Part shown: piece after piece, positions 63,785 to 64,000 of the stretch
How the letters are laid out: every line of letters begins with the position of its first letter
Position numbering within the stretch: position 1 is the first letter of the stretch
Origin: Prado023 sp964638055
GTDB taxonomy: Bacteria > Actinomycetota > Actinomycetes > S36-B12 > CAIYMF01
Reading direction: 5' to 3'
DNA: 64,000 nucleotides
Assembly: GCA_964638055.1 (NCBI GenBank)
Contig: CAZWXF010000003.1
Coordinates: 1-64,000 of the forward strand
Position numbers and translations under genes: made by a program
Notes under the pieces: model-generated
The model's input: only the letters and a program-made list of their open reading frames with translations
Told to the model about the DNA's origin: nothing
The model's database searches: none

Positions 63785-64000
63785 TCAGGTGCCCGCCACC
63801 CAGTCGGGGGTCCGCTCCACCGAGGCCACCTCGGGCCCGAGGAACCGTCGGCCCAGCGTGGCGAAGGGGGCCGGATCGCCGGTGGACAGGAAACGGTGCG
63901 TGGGAGTGCCGCTGGCGTGGGTCCGGTCCAGGCGCGCACCGGCCAGGGTCCGGTACACGTCCTTGGCCGTCTCCTCGGCGGAGGACACCAGAGTCACGTC
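63785..64000 (-). CDS. murI: Glutamate racemase MurI, 3' part (runs off the window)
   Basis: C-terminal ~71 residues of a protein whose start lies beyond the window. TLVSSAEETAKDVYR, then THRFLSTGDPAPFATLGRRFLG is the typical end of actinobacterial MurI, with the extra HRFLSTGDP tail. MurI makes D-glutamate for peptidoglycan. The order murI-clpS-DUF2017 with this spacing agrees with mycobacterial-type neighbourhoods. The active-site cysteines are outside the window. Confidence 0.8.
   Translation of the reverse strand, partial: DVTLVSSAEETAKDVYRTLAGARLDRTHASGTPTHRFLSTGDPAPFATLGRRFLGPEVASVERTPDWVAGT

Overview
The window is 64 kb of high-GC actinobacterial chromosome. The actinobacterial signs are a WhiB regulator, a bacterial proteasome activator (Bpa), DUF3039 and DUF2017 proteins, a clpS-DUF2017-murI neighbourhood, frequent GTG starts, ATGA/GTGA gene overlaps, and many dispersed GGTCGAGC..GTCGAGACC-type intergenic repeats. 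I cannot fix the genus. The sequence is a draft scaffold: three runs of exactly 100 N (23524-23623, 32237-32336, 52077-52176) lie inside repeat patches, each with the same sequence on both sides.

Layout, left to right. 1-4.8 kb: tadA, a three-gene proton-translocating transhydrogenase (pntA1-pntA2-pntB, minus strand) and a tocopherol-cyclase-like protein. 4.9-9.1 kb: a complete sugar PTS (EIIB, EIIA, HPr, EI, then EIIC), most like the split N-acetylglucosamine system of streptomycetes. 9.2-16.2 kb: purine genes purC, purB, purD and purA with an old-yellow-enzyme-type oxidoreductase between purD and purA. 16.4-25.9 kb: class II aldolase, an FAD-linked 2-hydroxyacid oxidase, a glycerophosphodiesterase, prephenate dehydratase, a HAD hydrolase, serS, bpa, an alcohol dehydrogenase and a small unknown protein. 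26.1-29.9 kb: a biotin-dependent acyl-CoA carboxylase pair behind a promoter with two overlapping palindromes, apparently leaderless. 30-33.3 kb: DEAD-box helicase, small membrane protein, patatin-like lipase.

33.4-41.5 kb is the most striking part. An ArsR-type regulator is followed by six overlapping genes that look like hydrogenase-4/formate hydrogenlyase (small FeS subunit, HyfB-, HyfC-, HyfE- and HyfF-like membrane subunits, large subunit). The large subunit has lost all four Ni-Fe cysteine ligands while the small subunit keeps its FeS cysteines. It is therefore an energy-converting-hydrogenase-related (Ehr) complex of unknown redox reaction, in the same order as Mycobacterium tuberculosis Rv0081-Rv0087.

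41.6-49.7 kb: AhpD-like protein, a NUDIX-NYN-like fusion, a ZIP transporter, a 164-bp MITE-like element, a frameshifted VOC gene, tmRNA (with an unusual tag ending LAV), an orphan PII protein, and an AGPS-like flavoenzyme divergent from tetR-glpD. 51-64 kb: broken GIY-YIG gene, DedA protein, zincin, a eukaryote-type tandem phosphofructokinase (753 aa), an ABM-domain protein, GTP-dependent PEP carboxykinase, a catabolic-type ornithine carbamoyltransferase, whiB, DUF3039, a GH18-like secreted protein, DUF2017, clpS and the 3' part of murI.

Taken together the genes describe central carbon handling (PTS, PFK, aldolase, PEPCK, glycerol-3-phosphate oxidation), purine synthesis, NADPH balance and proton-coupled respiration, with little sign of foreign DNA apart from the small repeats.
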